A stretch of DNA of 23,974 nucleotides from Acropora yongei (GCA_014634225.1 BLFN01000682.1:1291118-1315091), one strand, 5' to 3'. Counted from the first letter of the stretch, positions 8,739-17,431 are shown. The notes: generated by a model from the sequence alone, not told the origin. Numbers and translations: made by a program.

Positions 8739-8819
8739 AAGTAAGCCATGATCATCGCAGTTTTGAACGCAATTTAAGCAATTGCGAACAGAAGCCTGAA
8801 AAAGTCAGGACTTCAACGG

Positions 8820-8904
<85 letters not shown>

Positions 8905-8905
8905 G

Positions 8906-8936
<31 letters not shown>

Positions 8937-9017
8937 AGAAGTGATATATGAGAAGTGATATATGAAACATTTCAAATCCGCAGTTCAATATATATGAAAT
9001 GTTTCATATATCACTTC
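8739..9017 (-). mobile_element. tRNA-headed repeat (SINE-like) inserted in the PLE
   Basis: The 14 bp sequence TTATTAACCTAAGC flanks the insert at 8725-8738 and 9018-9031, a clear target-site duplication of the length seen in target-primed retrotransposition. On the minus strand the insert contains a complete tRNA-like cloverleaf (8808-8880), followed by a body with GCAATTGCTTAAATTGCG and an end near 8741. I recognise this tRNA-like unit with its TTGAACTGCGGAT flank as a very abundant coral repeat. The end upstream of the tRNA part holds a long inverted repeat. Confidence 0.75.
8808..8880 (-). tRNA. tRNA-like sequence (Thr-like, anticodon position GGT), SINE head
   Basis: On the minus strand a 73-nt cloverleaf can be drawn. 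The 7 bp acceptor GGCTTCA/TGAAGTC has one G-U. The D arm is GCTC/GAGC with loop AGTTGGTTA. The anticodon stem is TCGCA/CGCGA with one A-C mismatch. The T arm is ACGGG/CCCGT with loop TTCAAAC. A and B boxes of a pol III promoter are intact. The anticodon loop has C where T33 is invariant, and the sequence is embedded in a repeat body, so it is a repeat promoter and not a working tRNA gene. Confidence 0.75.
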
Positions 9018-9018
9018 T
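8951..9018. repeat. 24 bp perfect inverted repeat, with a tandem 14-mer
   Basis: The 24 bases at 8951-8974 are exactly complementary to 8995-9018, around a 20-base spacer. The start of the left arm, AGAAGTGATATATG, is also tandemly repeated at 8937-8950. The right arm ends at the edge of the insertion, overlapping the first base of the right target duplication, so this forms the outer end of the tRNA-like repeat. Confidence 0.85.
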
Positions 9019-9357
9019 TATTAACCTAAGCGTCGTTAAATATATTCTCAATTTGGAATGCAAACAAACAGCAAGCCATGCAATTTATCGAACAAGCAAA
9101 CAAACACCATCAAACTATCAGGTTCACGGCTGAAATATCATCTACTGAGATAACCTTCCTTAACACTAACGTTTTCAAAGGCGAAAGATTCACAAACAAA
9201 TCTATATTGGATATAAAAACACATTTTAAACCTACTGAAACATTTCAGTGCACGCATTTCTCAAGTTGCCACCCTTCAGGGGTCAAACAGGGCTTCATCA
9301 AGGGCGAAGCACTTAGACTTCTCCATACAAACTCCTTTGAAAAAGGATTTAAAACTT
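9018..9357 (+). pseudogene. Penelope-like reverse transcriptase, second part
   Basis: Beyond the repeat the frame resumes as SLNIFSIWN, then QFIEQANKHHQTIRFTAEI, ITFLNTNVFKGERF and HPSGVKQGFIKGEALRLL, ending in a stop at 9357-9359. In related elements a Y-x-DD catalytic motif precedes the FSIWN segment; here about ten residues including that motif are missing. The thumb region is recognisable, but the C-terminal GIY-YIG endonuclease expected of PLEs is absent because piggyBac sequence begins at once. Confidence 0.85.
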
Positions 9358-9659
9358 AAACCTTGCTTGGCAATGAGTACCATGTCTACATTGACAACTG
9401 GTACACCAGAAAGGAACTGTTTCCTTATCTTAATGAGAATGGAATAGCTGCTTGTGGAACCACAGGGAAGAACCGCGTCAAGTTGCCAGCATCATTCAAA
9501 AACGATCACCTAAAAAATGGTGAACATCAGTTCCAAAGGAATGACAACATGTTGGCCATTTGTTTCAATGACAAGAAAGAGACATACTTCTTGTCAACTC
9601 TCCCCAAGGCCAATGTCATTGACACAAGAAAGAGAGACAGACATGGTAATGTCGAGTAA
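9357..9659 (+). pseudogene. piggyBac transposase fragment (IDNWYTR family)
   Basis: Immediately after the PLE stop codon, in the same frame, the sequence reads LLGNEYHVYIDNWYTR, ELFPYLNENG, ACGTTGKNRVKLP and ICFNDKKETYFLSTL, then ANVIDTRKRDRHGNVE and a stop at 9657. This spans the second catalytic Asp (YIDNWYT) to just short of the third. It lacks both ends of the protein. It is closest to the 1184-1698 fragment, so the same piggyBac family is linked to PLE sequence twice in the window. Confidence 0.85.
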
Positions 9660-10780
9660 ATGTGGTTTATTTAAAACAAAAATTGCTAAAAGGGATCATT
9701 ACTGTTATTTCTTTTTGGATTAATCCAGTTTAGTTTGTATAAACGACATGGAACCACTCAAGTCAAGTATCAATAAATGGCAACACAGTCAGTAGCTTAA
9801 AACACCAATCATAGGCAAAAAGCCCCAAGTAACCTATAACTGATAGGGGAGTATTTGAAAAACCATCCTCACAGTTTGAAGTAATTTTATGGTCCACTGT
9901 GAAGAATGAATTGTTGATTGTGCAGATAAAATGCGGGTTTTTGTAGAAATTGAAAAAGTACTTTTTTTAATACAAAATTTTAAGTTTAATCTTGCTAAGG
10001 AGCTTGTACACAAGTCACATAGATCTGGCTTACCACATCCTTACGCCTGGTTTTCATATAGTTCTCTCTGTTGTCCCAATAATTTGTCATACAACTGGGA
10101 GGAGTATGTGGAAACATTTGAGCAACAATACAAGACAACCAGTACAAAAGAAGCAGCACAGTCATCTGGATAGGAATAAGTTCTTCAACCCATGGAAACT
10201 GCAAAATGAAACTCATGCGATAAACACAAATAAAATGACACCAGGGTTTACAGATGCCCTGGACAAATCCTAACTCTTCTTTATTGATGGCCTTTAAATT
10301 GATGCATTTGTGAAGGAAATTCAATGTCCAGTGAGGGATTATTCATATGATTTTTTCTAATATAACATCAAAGATCATTAGAATTATTTCAAATTCATTT
10401 CCAGATTTCGCAGCGGAAATTAATGGACATGCATCAGCAGCATTGTCTTGATGCTTCACCTCAGGGCAATTTATTAGTTTCTAGTGTCTTGGAAAGTGTG
10501 CTGCCTTCAATAGAGTTCTCCTATGTGCACAGAACGGAATATGAGACAGATGTGGACATGGCTGGAGTAAAAAACAACTTGACCCATCGAAAATCAGACC
10601 AAACCAAAAAATAAATGACTGCACAAAGGTAGTGAAGGGAAACAGGAAAGGAGAAGAAACATCTGATGCGCTTGAAATGAGCAAGACTAAAAGTGGATGT
10701 GGGAAACAAACAATTTAAAAAGGAAACTGTTTTTTTTTTCATGGAGACGTAAAAGTGACAGTAGCTGATGAGTATGGCAA
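9660..10780. other. No recognisable gene
   Basis: AT-rich sequence with short open frames (for example 9931-10173, 9995-10324 minus, 10423-10614, 10521-10823 minus) that carry no motif I recognise. A T-run of ten lies near 10731. Confidence 0.45.
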
Positions 10781-10789
10781 GGAGCCCTT

Positions 10790-11170
10790 CTAACTTTTCG
10801 TCCTCTAAAAAGGTACAAACCATTTCCCAATGGGAAACTGCCTTAATACTCTTGTGGCTATTTTACGTAGGGAGAGTGCCCCAGGATGCCCTAAAATTAA
10901 TAATATTGCCAAGTCATTCACAATATGGCTTTTCGGTCAGGCGACTGGCTCTTTTATGACGAGCAATTCCGTTTTCTGGGGTAGTATGCTCCTGCGAATC
11001 ACCTCAGTGACCACATCCTATGGCTAAGGGTGATGGTGCATTCCCACGGGGAAACACCACCTTCCTTCATGCGGGAAAATCCTGTAGTGCCTGCAGTTAC
11101 AACCATATCTTCTACAAATGCCGCCCAACACACCCGGCCAGAAACTGTTCCGCATCAGGGGAACCAGCAG
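10790..11170 (+). pseudogene. DIRS-like retrotransposon gag-like ORF remnant
   Basis: Frame 2 reads AFRSGDWLFYDEQFRFLG, a stop at 10982-10984, then HLSDHILWLRVM. Upstream in another frame is ISQWE, weakly like the preceding part. Downstream in frame 1 is CSACSYNHIFYKC, HPARNC, a Cys/His knuckle in which one expected Cys appears as Phe. The FYDEQFR motif, the W-L-R segment and the knuckle in this order are what I know from the gag-like protein encoded upstream of RT in DIRS-type elements. It is broken by at least two frameshifts and a stop. Confidence 0.5.
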
Positions 11171-11253
11171 CTCAACGAAACCCCTCAAATGGGACCTGGT
11201 CTCCTCAATTCTACCCAGCCCGCAGTAATGCCCATATAGGAGGATCGGTCTGA

Positions 11254-11590
11254 CTTTTGCTCAAGGGTTATCAGTCTCATTTTGCTACATATTTGGTCAA
11301 CGGATTCTGTGTCAGGTTTCGGATACAATTTGTAGGCGACCAAGCCTATTTCAAGCTTCCTCATCCAAAAACCAGATTTGGTCACATCTAAATTGAAGGA
11401 AATTACAGCTGACCGGATTGCAAACCTTTTAACTGTCCCCCTTTTCCTGATTTTTGCTCTTTGCCCCTTGGCAAAGTTCCCAAAAAGACACCTAACAATG
11501 TTCACTTAATTCATAATTTCTCCTAGGTGTCCACTTCTTCTGTTAACGACAACATTCCCAGTAATTGTCCTATTAAAAGATAATGGTACG
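11254..11590 (+). pseudogene. DIRS-like reverse transcriptase N-terminal remnant
   Basis: Frame 1 from 11260 reads KGYQSHFATYLVNGF, FRIQFVG, two stops, then CPPFPDFCSLPLGKVPKK and VHLIHNFS. A shifted frame near 11539 gives SVNDNIPSN. The order G(F)RIQFxG, PPFPxF-x-SPLGxVPKK, RLIHxLS, SVNxxIP is the entry region of DIRS1-type RTs. The catalytic palm motifs and the tyrosine recombinase are not found downstream, so only the 5' part remains. It follows the gag-like remnant directly, consistent with one element. Confidence 0.6.
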
Positions 11591-11599
11591 AGAAACCTA

Positions 11600-12462
11600 T
11601 TGCTACTGCAACAAATTCCGGAGTGACGATGGATTCCAAGCAAGTCCAACCTGCGAGTAGAAAGCTATCACCATCCTTAATAAAGTAAGTGGTCCCCTTG
11701 GCACCCAACTTGCCTTGAGTATCATGAATGGGTAGCTGCTTAACAAGAGGGCAACGGGTACAATGGCCAAGTCCAAAGCATTGATGAAGAAGATGAAGAG
11801 AGGAGGTTTCTTTCAAGACAAAAGGCAAGGGAAAAGCTGCAGAAAACAGTTTCAAGAGGCCTACTCAGAAATAAGTCATGTGGATACAATGGCAAAGCAC
11901 TATTTGTGTCATTGGGCCTTTTTTGCAACGTTTCGACATAAATGACATTGACAAGAGTTTGCAGAGCATTTCAGTTAATCTCTAGCAAATTGCATTCGTG
12001 TATGTTGAAAACTGCTTGATGAAGAGAAAAGAACATTTTGGTAATTATTACCAGTAGGAGTAGTATTACCATCACCACTACATTATGATTAAATATTATT
12101 ACTGTTATTAATTTACTTTAGTTCATTATTTATATGATTATTGTTATCATTACATGTAACAACATTCAGTACTGACATCCAGGAAATTAATGAGATAATA
12201 TGAATACTGGTAACACTAACACTTTTAAAACTACAATGCTACCCTGAATTTCCTAGTAATTTTCACTTAATTGTTAATTTCCATGTTTATAGCTCATCTG
12301 TGAGGCAAAAAACGATAGGGAAGAACATAAAGTATTAGTATTCCTCTCAAAATTACCTCTCTTGTTTCAAACTTGCCACTGGTACTTTGCAAACAGTCCC
12401 ACTCTCTCAATTTCACAATCTGGAACCATGGTGATCATTCAAACATCCTGTAGCCACTGCTA
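11600..12462. other. No recognisable gene; ATT/ATC-rich tract
   Basis: A minus-strand frame (11523-11855) and a plus-strand frame (11763-11945) are open but not assignable. From about 12030 to 12240 the sequence is an imperfect run of ATT, ATC and TTA trinucleotides, which looks like an old microsatellite. Confidence 0.4.
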
Positions 12463-12736
12463 AGGAGACTTCACATGGACCAGCCAGCCTTTAATGTTGG
12501 GGAAATCCCCTGCTGGAAATCTTTTGCTAAGCTTCATTTCCTACCAATATTCTCGACAATTTCGTGTGAAACAATGAGACGGTTTTTCTTTCTTCATTAA
12601 TAAAGAAAACTAAGTAAATAAGAAAAAAGTGAAGTAAGTTAAGAATAAAAAAATATGTTTGTGAAATGTCAGATTTGAACTGACGGCTACAATATCACCC
12701 TCTCCACTTCGCAGTCGCATCCACTAATTTTCTTAA
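12463..12736. repeat. Dispersed repeat unit 2, left half (copy 1)
   Basis: Matches 19412-19677 with scattered differences and ends in TTAA at 12733-12736, where the piggyBac element begins. On the minus strand, 12668-12684 forms a perfect tRNA-type T arm (GTCAG, loop TTCAAAT, CTGAC), preceded by an A-box-like GCGAAGTGGAGAGGG. This suggests a pol III-type promoter and a SINE origin for this half. Confidence 0.85.
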
Positions 12737-12812
12737 CCCTCTGAAATCCGGTGCACCCAAATGCGCCCAGAAATATAATCCCTCTGAAATTATAGTGCGC
12801 CCTCGTGCGCCC
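12737..12812 (+). repeat. piggyBac left end with internal repeats
   Basis: The terminal CCCTCTGAAAT is repeated at 12780-12790, 43 bp inward. The octamer [AG]TGC[AG]CCC occurs four times, at 12751, 12761, 12795 and 12805. Such subterminal repeats are typical of transposase-binding regions. The right end does not show the same array. Confidence 0.75.
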
Positions 12813-12989
12813 TGTCAGACATGGCACACTTTGATTGGCTGTAGCTAAGAAACCATACTCCCCCGAGAATTGAAACGCAGTCAAACGTGACCGGCATAAA
12901 ATTATCTTTCATTTGAGACCAAACTCGCAAAAATACGTTGTATTTACGATTTTTAACAAATTTTTAAAACCAGCAATTTAGTTCTCGAC

Positions 12990-14792
12990 ATGGCTTCTGG
13001 TCGATCTGATGAATTTCAAGTTTCATCCGATGAAGAAGATGATTTCTTTGCGGGTTTTACCGTTGAAGAAATCGGCCAAATGATGCAGGATCGCCAAAGA
13101 CGGCGAGAGCAAGGATCACTTCGCGACGTGGATGAAGATATTGACGCTCTCATCGACCAAGAACCTCAGGAAAGCGCAAGTAATTCCGATGTTGAGGTTT
13201 TTGCTGATGATGGCGATGAAGAAAGCAGCGATGAGGAAACTGCTAGTGACGAAGATTCCGATGATGCACCGCCAAATCCACTTCAGTGGACAAATACACT
13301 GAGCGGAATCAATGTTGAAGAGTTCTCTGTTCGCCATGGCCCATCCAGAGATCTTGGGGACAATGCGACGGCCAAAGATTTCTTCAATCTTTTCATCAAC
13401 GACGAATTCCTTGATGAAATCGTCCGGCACAGCATTGCCTATGCGCGTTCCAAGGGCGACGCAAATTTCGTGACCAATCGAGCTGAAATTTCAGCGTATC
13501 TCGGCCTCAATATTTTGATTGGAATCCACGAACTTCCACAGCTGGCAATGTACTGGGATTCTGACCAATTTATTGGAGTCGAGGGCTTCAAAAAAACCAT
13601 CCCCAAGCAGCGTTTTACAACTTTGGGAAAGTACTTCCATCTTGCTGACCCAAATACCGAGGACCAAGCAGATCTGCTTTGCAAAGTTCGCCCATTAGTT
13701 ACTCTACTAGAACAAAAGTTTTCTGAAGCTTACACGCCTGGCAAAAACATCAGTGTGGACGAGGGGCTTGTGAAGTTCAACGGTAGGCTGTCTTTCAAGC
13801 AGTATATGCCCATGAAGCCAGATAAATTTGGCATCAAAGTTTGGCTACTCGCAGATGCCGACACGTATTATGTTCCTCGCTTCCAAGTCTACTTGGGCAA
13901 GAACTGTACAAACAGTGACTTGTTTAGACGAAAAGGCTTAGGCTATTATGTTGTGTGGACTCTTGGTGAGCCCTATTTAGACAACAACCGACATTTTTTC
14001 TTTGACAATTTCTTTACTTCGGCGGATTTGATGCGAGATTTGCAATCGCGAAACACTTATGCTTGTGGTACCGTGCGCCAAAACAGGAAAGACTTCCCTG
14101 CCGACCTCAAGCGGATGAAACTCGTTGCAGGCGAAGTAAGAACCCGTCAAAGTGGAAATTTGGTCGCAACAATGTGGAGGGATAAACGTGTTGTCTCTTT
14201 GCTTTCGACAAATACACCTCCTGAGCCAGAAATTCACGCAGTGCAGCAGGTTGTTCGGGGACGGAGGAAGCGAGTTGTGCCTGCTGAATCGATGAAGAAA
14301 CCCGATGTCGTTGTTGTGTACAACTCGGGGATGAATGGGGTCGATGTCAATGACCAATACAGAAGTTATTATCCACCTGGAACAACTTCTCGAAAGTGGT
14401 GGAAATACCTGTTCTGGTTCTTCCTAAATTTGTCCATGGTGAATGGTTTTATCCTGGAAAAACTAGCTGGCAAAAGGAAGCGACGCCAGTTAGGTTTTCG
14501 TCGCGAACTCGCCAAGCTTCTCATCGCAGGATACAATGGTTACAAACGGCCATCAAATTCTGGAAAGCGTGCTGTCTCCACCTTTACAACAGAGGAAAAT
14601 GTGCGCGGACACTTTCTGGGAAAATTAGAAGGCCGGAAAAGAGCTTGTGCCATGTGTTCCAAGGCTGGGAGAAAACGCAAAGAAGGCCAAGGCCGCACCT
14701 TCGAAACATCGTACGCATGTGAACAGTGTGGCGTTCCTTTGTGTCGCCAAATGCGGGGTGAAAGGTCTTGCTTTGATGAATGGCACAGCTAA
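12990..14792 (+). CDS. piggyBac transposase, intact, 600 aa (PGBD4-like)
   Basis: This cut-and-paste transposase acts in the nucleus on its own terminal repeats and TTAA sites. Residues 1-95 are strongly acidic (runs of D, E and S). The DDE domain runs from about 120 to 490. The three catalytic Asp positions are present: D257 in ISVDEG, D339 in FFFDNFFTS and D452 in GVDVNDQ, with D455 as the usual partner. GRLSFKQYMPMKP and the W-rich segment KWWKYLFWFFLN are also conserved. The C-terminus has a Cys/His cross-brace domain (C553, C556, C577, C580, C585, C594, H599), preceded by basic runs (KRKRRQ) suited to nuclear import. The length equals that of well-known piggyBac transposases (about 594 aa). 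The ATG has context GACATGG, and no stop or frameshift was found. It is a single exon, as expected for a transposon gene. Confidence 0.95.
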   Translation: MASGRSDEFQVSSDEEDDFFAGFTVEEIGQMMQDRQRRREQGSLRDVDEDIDALIDQEPQESASNSDVEVFADDGDEESSDEETASDEDSDDAPPNPLQWTNTLSGINVEEFSVRHGPSRDLGDNATAKDFFNLFINDEFLDEIVRHSIAYARSKGDANFVTNRAEISAYLGLNILIGIHELPQLAMYWDSDQFIGVEGFKKTIPKQRFTTLGKYFHLADPNTEDQADLLCKVRPLVTLLEQKFSEAYTPGKNISVDEGLVKFNGRLSFKQYMPMKPDKFGIKVWLLADADTYYVPRFQVYLGKNCTNSDLFRRKGLGYYVVWTLGEPYLDNNRHFFFDNFFTSADLMRDLQSRNTYACGTVRQNRKDFPADLKRMKLVAGEVRTRQSGNLVATMWRDKRVVSLLSTNTPPEPEIHAVQQVVRGRRKRVVPAESMKKPDVVVVYNSGMNGVDVNDQYRSYYPPGTTSRKWWKYLFWFFLNLSMVNGFILEKLAGKRKRRQLGFRRELAKLLIAGYNGYKRPSNSGKRAVSTFTTEENVRGHFLGKLEGRKRACAMCSKAGRKRKEGQGRTFETSYACEQCGVPLCRQMRGERSCFDEWHS

Positions 14793-15043
14793 ACTTTGTA
14801 GATATTCGAAGACAGAACTTTTCCTTCATTGTATATATCCTTGCTATTTGTATTATAATGCAGTCTTGCTTCACTTGTTGACCATTGTTCGCAGATGAAC
14901 ACAACAGATTTACTTCATTGTTTAGTTTCATTTAATGTTTATAATCAGAACAACTGAATGAATTTGCATTGCCAATGTATTCTTGATTCCTTGTGGAACT
15001 AAAATTGAAGCATTATATATTTAGTTGTTGGTCTTGACTCGCA

Positions 15044-15049
15044 AATAAA
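15044..15049 (+). terminator. Polyadenylation signal AATAAA for the transposase
   Basis: AATAAA is followed by the GT-rich TGTTTGTGAATTTGCG, the usual downstream context, about 250 bp after the stop codon and within the element. Confidence 0.45.
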
Positions 15050-15542
15050 TGTTTGTGAATTTGCGTCTTATGACGTATCGTGATGTCAGCGATGGCGGCA
15101 AATTCAAAATTGAATCGAGTTCAAAAGCTTAAGATTTACTTCTTCTTGGAGATATGACTCGTTCCAATTTCAACTAAGATTTCATAATAGCCTTTTTTTG
15201 GTAACCTCCTGATTAAATGAGGGTAAAACGTGTGTTGTTCAATTTAAATTTCTCTGAAAGCTGATGGGCACTGTACATCCTGCAAAGGATGCCATGCTGA
15301 ATGGATTTGCCAATTTTCATATATTTTTAAAATAAAGCATCTTGCACATCTGTAAAATAAAAGTTGATTTAGTAAATCTTTATTATATAAATAGTATTTC
15401 TGTGGATTTTTAGACCAGAAGGACAAAGGAAAAGCATTAAAATCTTGAAATGTTTAAACAATGGTGTGTGAGTTCACTCAAGTGGCCATTTTGTCTGGTT
15501 TTCGAGGGGTGGTCTGGGCTTAGGGTCTTGGATCTCAGAGGG

Positions 15543-15870
15543 TTAAAAAATAATAGATCACATGACTTTCAATTAGAGAAAGTCTATTATGAAAATTTTC
15601 AACTTTTCCTTTACCTTTCCTTCAGTTTGATTTATTCTTACTTTCGGTGTTGGTGTGATGACACACGATTAGCTTACACGAAAAGCAATGCTTTGAGTGT
15701 TTGTTGACTATTTGATTACACTCTACCAGAAGTGGGAGTACGCACGCATAAACGCCAAGACTTCCACTAAAAAGCCATAAGCTCGAAGTTAGGTTATGAC
15801 TAACTGGTCCAGCTGCTTTGTTTTGTGACTTTGGTGAGCAGAAGTGCTTTAATATTGCCTCTCCTCTTAA
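15543..15870. repeat. Dispersed repeat unit 2, right half (copy 1)
   Basis: Aligns with 19674-20011, beginning at the TTAA shared with the left half and ending at TTAA 15867-15870. Landmarks include CACATGAC, ACTCTACCAGAAGTGGGAG and AAACGCCAAGACTTCC. Together with 12463-12736 it forms one unit split by the piggyBac insertion. No coding function is recognised. Confidence 0.85.
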
Positions 15871-16410
15871 AGAGCGCTGCTCTTTCTAACACCACCCCAC
15901 ACTGAACCAAAAATGATCAAGGCCATGCTGCCTTTTGGATTACCCACTTCAACACACTGTTCAAGTCAAATTGTTCCTCCCTTGCAAACGTTTTCATCTG
16001 TGCAAGTTACTCACCATTATGCCAAAATCCTAACTACCGCCTTCTCCCTTATCAACGGTTTTGTTTCCACGTTTATTATTCATGCATCTATCTGCTTACT
16101 TTAAGTGGTCTACCATGGCCTTCTTCTTTGAACTGTTCTGAATTTCTATCTCCACCCCTGTTATGATTGTCACCACCATCACTGCCGCTATCCAATTTAA
16201 CACCTAAACAGCCTTTTTCATTGCAGTCGTTACCATCAACAAGGTCTTCAGTCTCTCCTTCCTCCTCCTCCACAACACCAACAGCAACATCGTCACCTTC
16301 TCACCATTTGCCAATTCTTGGACTTTCTCTGAGCTTCATGATTTTGGTTATGTTTCTTCGTCTTTGTTTTTCCTACACAGGTCATCCATGTCGCCATCTA
16401 TGCTTTCCTT
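15871..16410. other. No recognisable gene
   Basis: After the shared repeat ends, the sequence is pyrimidine-rich on the plus strand. A minus-strand frame at 16088-16273 is acidic (EEEEGETEDLVDG) and could be low-complexity coding, but it has no motif and no splice sites I can support. Confidence 0.4.
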
Positions 16411-16465
16411 ACAGAATAAGACCGACCATTACTTTACCACACAGAATAAGACCGACCATTACTTT
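16411..16465. repeat. 30 bp tandem repeat, 1.8 copies
   Basis: ACAGAATAAGACCGACCATT and the ten bases after it occur at 16411-16440; the first 25 bases recur at 16441-16465. The two copies are identical over the shared length. Confidence 0.9.
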
Positions 16466-16722
16466 GAAAACTCTTATTTAACTTGAACCTTTCCTTTACA
16501 AAATAATTAGTGTAAATACAATTTTAGCAAGTTTAATTTCCTTTTCTGTAACCAAGACAACATTTCATTGAAAATTCAAGATGGTTGCCATATAAAATGA
16601 ATAATAATTATTTGCATAGCATAAACATGCATCTTGTTCAATATTAATGTTTTGTTCAAAAGTTAAAGAGTAATTGCCCACTTTGTTCTGTGTAAACTTG
16701 TTCAACCTGTTTGTTAGAATTC
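16455..16722. repeat. Repeat shared with the inside of the second piggyBac element
   Basis: Aligns with 21255-21535 from ATTACTTTGA through AACTCTTATTTAACTTGAACC to AGCCTGTTTGTT. The 21.3 kb copy has a 22 bp tandem duplication absent here. The copy here is probably a fragment of the same element family, or a separate repeat that inserted into that element. Confidence 0.8.
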
Positions 16723-17045
16723 CTACAAGTCGACCTCTTGGCAAGCGGAGCGAGCCTTTTTTGGCCGCAAAGACACAAAGTCGCGAAAGGACGACTTGTC
16801 TCGAAGAAGGAGATCTCCAGTGACTGTTTTTTAACTAATATTTTTGTCGTAACTGTGCTGACAAGAACGAAATCCTTGTTCGTAAGCTTCACGGAGTGAG
16901 AGAAAGCCTCGAATCGTCGAGGAAGGCCATTACAGGGAAAAAGTTTCAGTAAAACGGCAAGCACGAGATTCAGATCGTGGCACGAGCGAGCAAAAGAGCA
17001 ACAAAAGAGCTCTGTTTGCAGCGCATGATGACCCCCCTTCCACCT
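16723..17045. other. No recognisable gene
   Basis: Moderate GC sequence with an open minus-strand frame (16656-17087) that shows no motif I recognise. Confidence 0.4.
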
Positions 17046-17202
17046 ACAATTTGATCGCGGCACTGTTATACAGAGATGCAACGACACAAGTGTCTGTAGT
17101 CAACCTTTAGTCAGCCTTTTAGAGTTAGAGCGGTTTTCATTTGAGCGTCAAGGGAACAATTTGATCGCGGCACTGTTATACAGAGATGCAACGACACAAG
17201 TG
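17046..17202. repeat. 47 bp direct repeat flanking a 64 bp copied segment
   Basis: The 47 bases at 17046-17092 (starting ACAATTTGATCGCGG) recur exactly at 17156-17202. Between them, 17094-17157 is identical to 17687-17750. The pattern X-Y-X...Y points to a tandem duplication of 17156-17750 followed by an internal deletion in the first copy, with AC as overlap at the junction. Confidence 0.9.
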
Positions 17203-17431
17203 GGTTTTGAAGATTTCCTTGAGGAAGAGAGTATTTAACCAAGGGAAGTTAAAAAAAAAAGTATTCAAGGTTACATGTTCTGTTATGTTACAATTTGCTA
17301 TTAAAAACTTAGCGTAATTCCCACACTCAATAAATTTATCCTACCGTGTGGCACACAATTTGTGAGGGTTCCATTTTTTGCAATTTTTCCAGCGATCCAC
17401 AAAAATAATTTTACATACGCATAGTATATGA

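Larger units (their letters stand above)
12733..15546 (+). mobile_element. Complete piggyBac DNA transposon with TTAA duplication
   Basis: The element proper is 12737-15542 (2806 bp), bounded by TTAA at 12733-12736 and 15543-15546. Its ends are CCCTCTGAAATCC and, read inward from the right, CCCTCTGAGATCC: a 13 bp terminal inverted repeat with one mismatch. It carries one intact transposase gene on the plus strand. piggyBac enzymes cut and paste at TTAA and excise without a scar. The boundaries are confirmed by the uninterrupted target copy at 19674. An AATAAA at 15044 lies 250 bp past the stop codon, inside the element. Confidence 0.95.

Noticed and set aside
8808..8880. A functional nuclear tRNA-Thr gene
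   Set aside because: The cloverleaf is complete, but T33 is C, the anticodon stem has a mismatch, and the sequence is the head of a repeat with its own target duplication.
10760..10800. Hammerhead ribozyme core (CTGATGAG), as found in some Penelope-like elements
   Set aside because: The GAAA block and pairing stems required after the core are not present.
13116..13430. Minus-strand ORFs across the transposase gene
   Set aside because: They are antisense shadows of the intact transposase with no independent support.
16656..17087. 143-aa minus-strand ORF as a gene
   Set aside because: No recognised motif, and its end runs into the 47 bp direct repeat, so the frame is probably accidental.
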